Origin: Chitinophagaceae bacterium UBA4407
GTDB taxonomy: Bacteria > Bacteroidota > Bacteroidia > Chitinophagales > Chitinophagaceae
Assembly (NCBI GenBank): GCA_002390845.1
Contig: DGQT01000066.1
Span: 1 to 7,459, forward strand
Direction: 5' to 3'
Length of the DNA: 7,459 bases
Shown: positions 5,662 through 7,459 of the stretch, piece by piece
Layout: every line of letters begins with the position of its first letter
Numbering within the stretch: the stretch's first letter is position 1
Notes under the pieces: generated by a model
What the model was told of the DNA's origin: nothing
Databases searched by the model: none
Seen by the model: only the letters and a program-made list of their open reading frames with translations
Made by a program: the position numbers and the translations under genes

Positions 5662-7209
5662 GTGAACAAAGAACTTATTATAAACGCAGCACCCACCGGT
5701 GTTGAAATTGCTCTGCTTGAAAATAAAAAGCTGGTAGAATTGCATCATGAAAAGACTGATGCAAATTTTGCTGTTGGCGATTTATACCTCGGCAAAGTAA
5801 AAAAACTGATTCCCGGCCTTAATGCTGCCTTTATTGACGTTGGGTTTGAAAAAGACGCCTTTCTGCATTATACAGATCTAAGCCCTTATGCACGCTCGTT
5901 GCTTAAATTTACGCAGCAGTGTATAGTTGATAAATCTGAAATACCATTCGATTTTTCAAAATTTGAGGTTGAACCAGAAATAATCAAAACCGGTAAAATA
6001 AACGAGGTTCTTAATGGCAAGCCCAATGTGCTTGTACAAATATTAAAAGAACCCATTGCAGCAAAAGGCCCAAGATTAAGCTGCGAAATTTCACTGCCTG
6101 GCAGGTTTGTTGTAATTACGCCTTTTAATAATATTGTAGCGGTTTCTAAAAAAATCCATTCTTCTGAAGAAAGAAAGCGCTTGCAGAAAATTGTTGAGGC
6201 TATTAAAACGAAAAACTTTGGGGTGATTGTTCGCACGGCCGCTGAAGGCAAAAACACTGCAGAACTTCATGAAGACCTTCAGCAATTGCTTGAAACATGG
6301 AAAGGCATTCAAAAAAACCTGCGTAATGCTGTTGCACCAACAAGGATATTGAGCGAGGAAGATAAAACCACCAGCATATTAAGGGATCTGCTTACTGTAG
6401 ATTTCAACCACATTATTACCAACGATAAAAATATTTACGACGATACGCTTTCTTACATTAGAAAAATTGCGCCCGATAAACAAGATATTGTTGCGCATTA
6501 TCACAACGGGCTTCCCATATTCGATCAATATGGAATTACCAAACAGGTAAAGGCATCGTTTGGCAAAACGGTAAACCTGCCCAGCGGCGCATATATCATT
6601 ATTGAACATACCGAGGCGCTACATGTAATTGATGTAAACAGTGGTTATAAAAGCATTAGCAACAACCAGGAGGAAAATGCGGTAGAAACCAATATGGAAG
6701 CCGCTGAAGAAATTGCCAGGCAATTAAGGCTGAGGGATATCGGTGGCATTATTGTAGTAGATTTTATAGACATGAAACTTCCTGAAAATAAAAGAAAGTT
6801 ACAGGAAGCCATGGAAGGTTTTATGCAGACGGACAGGGCCAAACATGCCGTACTGCCAATTTCTAAATTCGGGTTAATGCAAATTACGCGGCAACGTATG
6901 CGCCCCGAAATGAACATTAATACTTCCGAGATCTGCCCGTCCTGTAACGGAAGCGGTAAAATAACTTCCACCATTTTATTACAGGATGAAATTGAAAAAA
7001 GGCTACATTATCTTGTAACGCACCAACATAAGAACCTTACAATTTATGTACACCCGATCGTATATTCTCATTTAACAAAAGGTATTTTTTCTATCTCCTG
7101 GAAATGGAGAAGAAAACTAAAAACCCGAATTAAAGTAAAAGCAAACTCAGATTATTATTTAACCGAACTGCATTTCTTCGATTCGAATGAAGAGGAAATA
7201 AAATTCTAG
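5662..7209 (+). CDS. rng: Ribonuclease G (RNase E/G family)
   Basis: Predicted 515-residue Mg2+-dependent single-strand endoribonuclease that matures rRNA 5' ends and cuts mRNAs, preferring 5'-monophosphate RNA. Visible parts: N-K-E-L-I-I-N start; S1 domain from G-D-L-Y-L-G-K-V (about 39-128); 5' sensor with Arg191-Thr192 in V-I-V-R-T-A-A-E-G-K; the catalytic subdomain with Asp324 (H-V-I-D-V-N-S-G) and Asp367 (V-V-D-F-I-D-M), 43 residues apart as in E. coli RNase E; and the Zn-link C-P-S-C (Cys425, Cys428), 58 residues further, also as in E. coli. No long scaffold tail follows, so this is RNase G-like, with a C-terminal domain to the end. The open frame also has an ATG at 5635, adding nine residues. 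I prefer GTG 5662 because homologues start at the Met aligned with this Val. A 200-bp leader precedes it and a strong terminator follows. Confidence 0.96.
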   Translation: MNKELIINAAPTGVEIALLENKKLVELHHEKTDANFAVGDLYLGKVKKLIPGLNAAFIDVGFEKDAFLHYTDLSPYARSLLKFTQQCIVDKSEIPFDFSKFEVEPEIIKTGKINEVLNGKPNVLVQILKEPIAAKGPRLSCEISLPGRFVVITPFNNIVAVSKKIHSSEERKRLQKIVEAIKTKNFGVIVRTAAEGKNTAELHEDLQQLLETWKGIQKNLRNAVAPTRILSEEDKTTSILRDLLTVDFNHIITNDKNIYDDTLSYIRKIAPDKQDIVAHYHNGLPIFDQYGITKQVKASFGKTVNLPSGAYIIIEHTEALHVIDVNSGYKSISNNQEENAVETNMEAAEEIARQLRLRDIGGIIVVDFIDMKLPENKRKLQEAMEGFMQTDRAKHAVLPISKFGLMQITRQRMRPEMNINTSEICPSCNGSGKITSTILLQDEIEKRLHYLVTHQHKNLTIYVHPIVYSHLTKGIFSISWKWRRKLKTRIKVKANSDYYLTELHFFDSNEEEIKF

Positions 7210-7233
7210 CAGCACCGGAATATTTTTATACAG

Positions 7234-7260
7234 CCTTTGATAATTTTCAAAGGTTTTTTT
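7234..7260 (+). terminator. Rho-independent terminator after rng
   Basis: CCTTTGA (7234-7240) and TCAAAGG (7247-7253) are exact reverse complements around TAATTT and are followed directly by seven T (7254-7260). It begins 25 bp after the rng stop codon and should end the HU-TPR-basic protein-rng transcript. Confidence 0.85.
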
Positions 7261-7310
7261 ATGCAATATATTTTTTTGGGGCCATCAGCAGAACATGTAT
7301 TTAGCTTTTC

Positions 7311-7459
7311 TTGCGTCGCACACTTCAGGGGTTTATTCAATACTGAGCTTTGGCTCAATACCTTACTGGTAAAGCGTTTTGCATACTCTAAACTTTTTAC
7401 ACAGGGAGCCTAAGCTGAACAAAATTCAGAAAGTACACGAGTGCGACGCAACAGGCGAT
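7311..7459. repeat. MITE/REP-like palindromic repeat, copy B (runs into window edge)
   Basis: TTGCGTCGCAC at 7311-7321 and GTGCGACGCAA at 7441-7451 are perfect 11-bp inverted repeats 119 bases apart. The right end continues CAGGCGAT (7452-7459), the reverse complement of the ATCGCCTG that opens copy A, so copy B lies in the opposite orientation to copy A and probably extends past the window. Subterminal hairpins occur at TGAGC-TTTG-GCTCA (7344-7357) and CTGAA-CAAAA-TTCAG (7415-7429), matching the layout of copy A although the internal sequence differs. It lies about 50 bp after the rng terminator, in otherwise non-coding DNA. Confidence 0.7.

Noticed and set aside
7261..7413. 50-codon plus-strand open frame starting right after the rng terminator
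   Set aside because: It begins at the last base block of the terminator and reads through repeat copy B; no recognisable protein features.

Overview
The window looks like chromosomal DNA of a Bacteroidota bacterium, most likely Sphingobacteriia/Chitinophagia (Chitinophagaceae-like). The evidence is a gldD-gldE-ssb-mutY block next to an HU - TPR protein - tiny basic protein - rng block, which is conserved Bacteroidota synteny. The DNA is AT-rich, start codons lack Shine-Dalgarno sequences, and a gliding-motility lipoprotein (GldD) is present. Family and genus are inferences from gene order and protein style, not from a search.

Layout. Minus strand, transcribed right to left: mutY (2646-3737), ssb (2112-2567), gldE (673-2025) and gldD (48-644). 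The first ~20 bases may hold the start of a further minus-strand gene cut off by the window edge. A perfect 18-bp inverted repeat lies between ssb and gldE. Plus strand, transcribed left to right from the 437-bp divergent mutY/HU region: an HU/IHF-type DNA-binding protein (4175-4465), a membrane-anchored TPR protein (4490-5329), a 31-residue Lys/Arg-rich protein of the COX24/AURKAIP1 (mS38/bS22-like) type (5365-5460) and ribonuclease G (5662-7209, open frame from 5635). A clear rho-independent terminator follows at 7234-7260.

How the genes fit together. The minus-strand block pairs DNA maintenance (MutY adenine glycosylase, SSB) with gliding/type IX secretion-associated membrane proteins (GldE, GldD). 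The plus-strand block pairs nucleoid organisation (HU) with ribosome and RNA functions (putative small ribosomal protein, RNase G). The TPR protein has no assigned function.

Main unexplained structure. Two related, highly palindromic, non-coding repeats lie at 3813-3996 and 7311-7459. They share termini containing TTGCGTCGCAC or a variant and an outer CGCCTGTTG block, and they bracket the HU-TPR-basic protein-rng unit in opposite orientation. Each carries short hairpins just inside its ends. They look like members of a dispersed MITE/REP-like intergenic family. Nothing in the window looks like a new defence, CRISPR or biosynthetic system.
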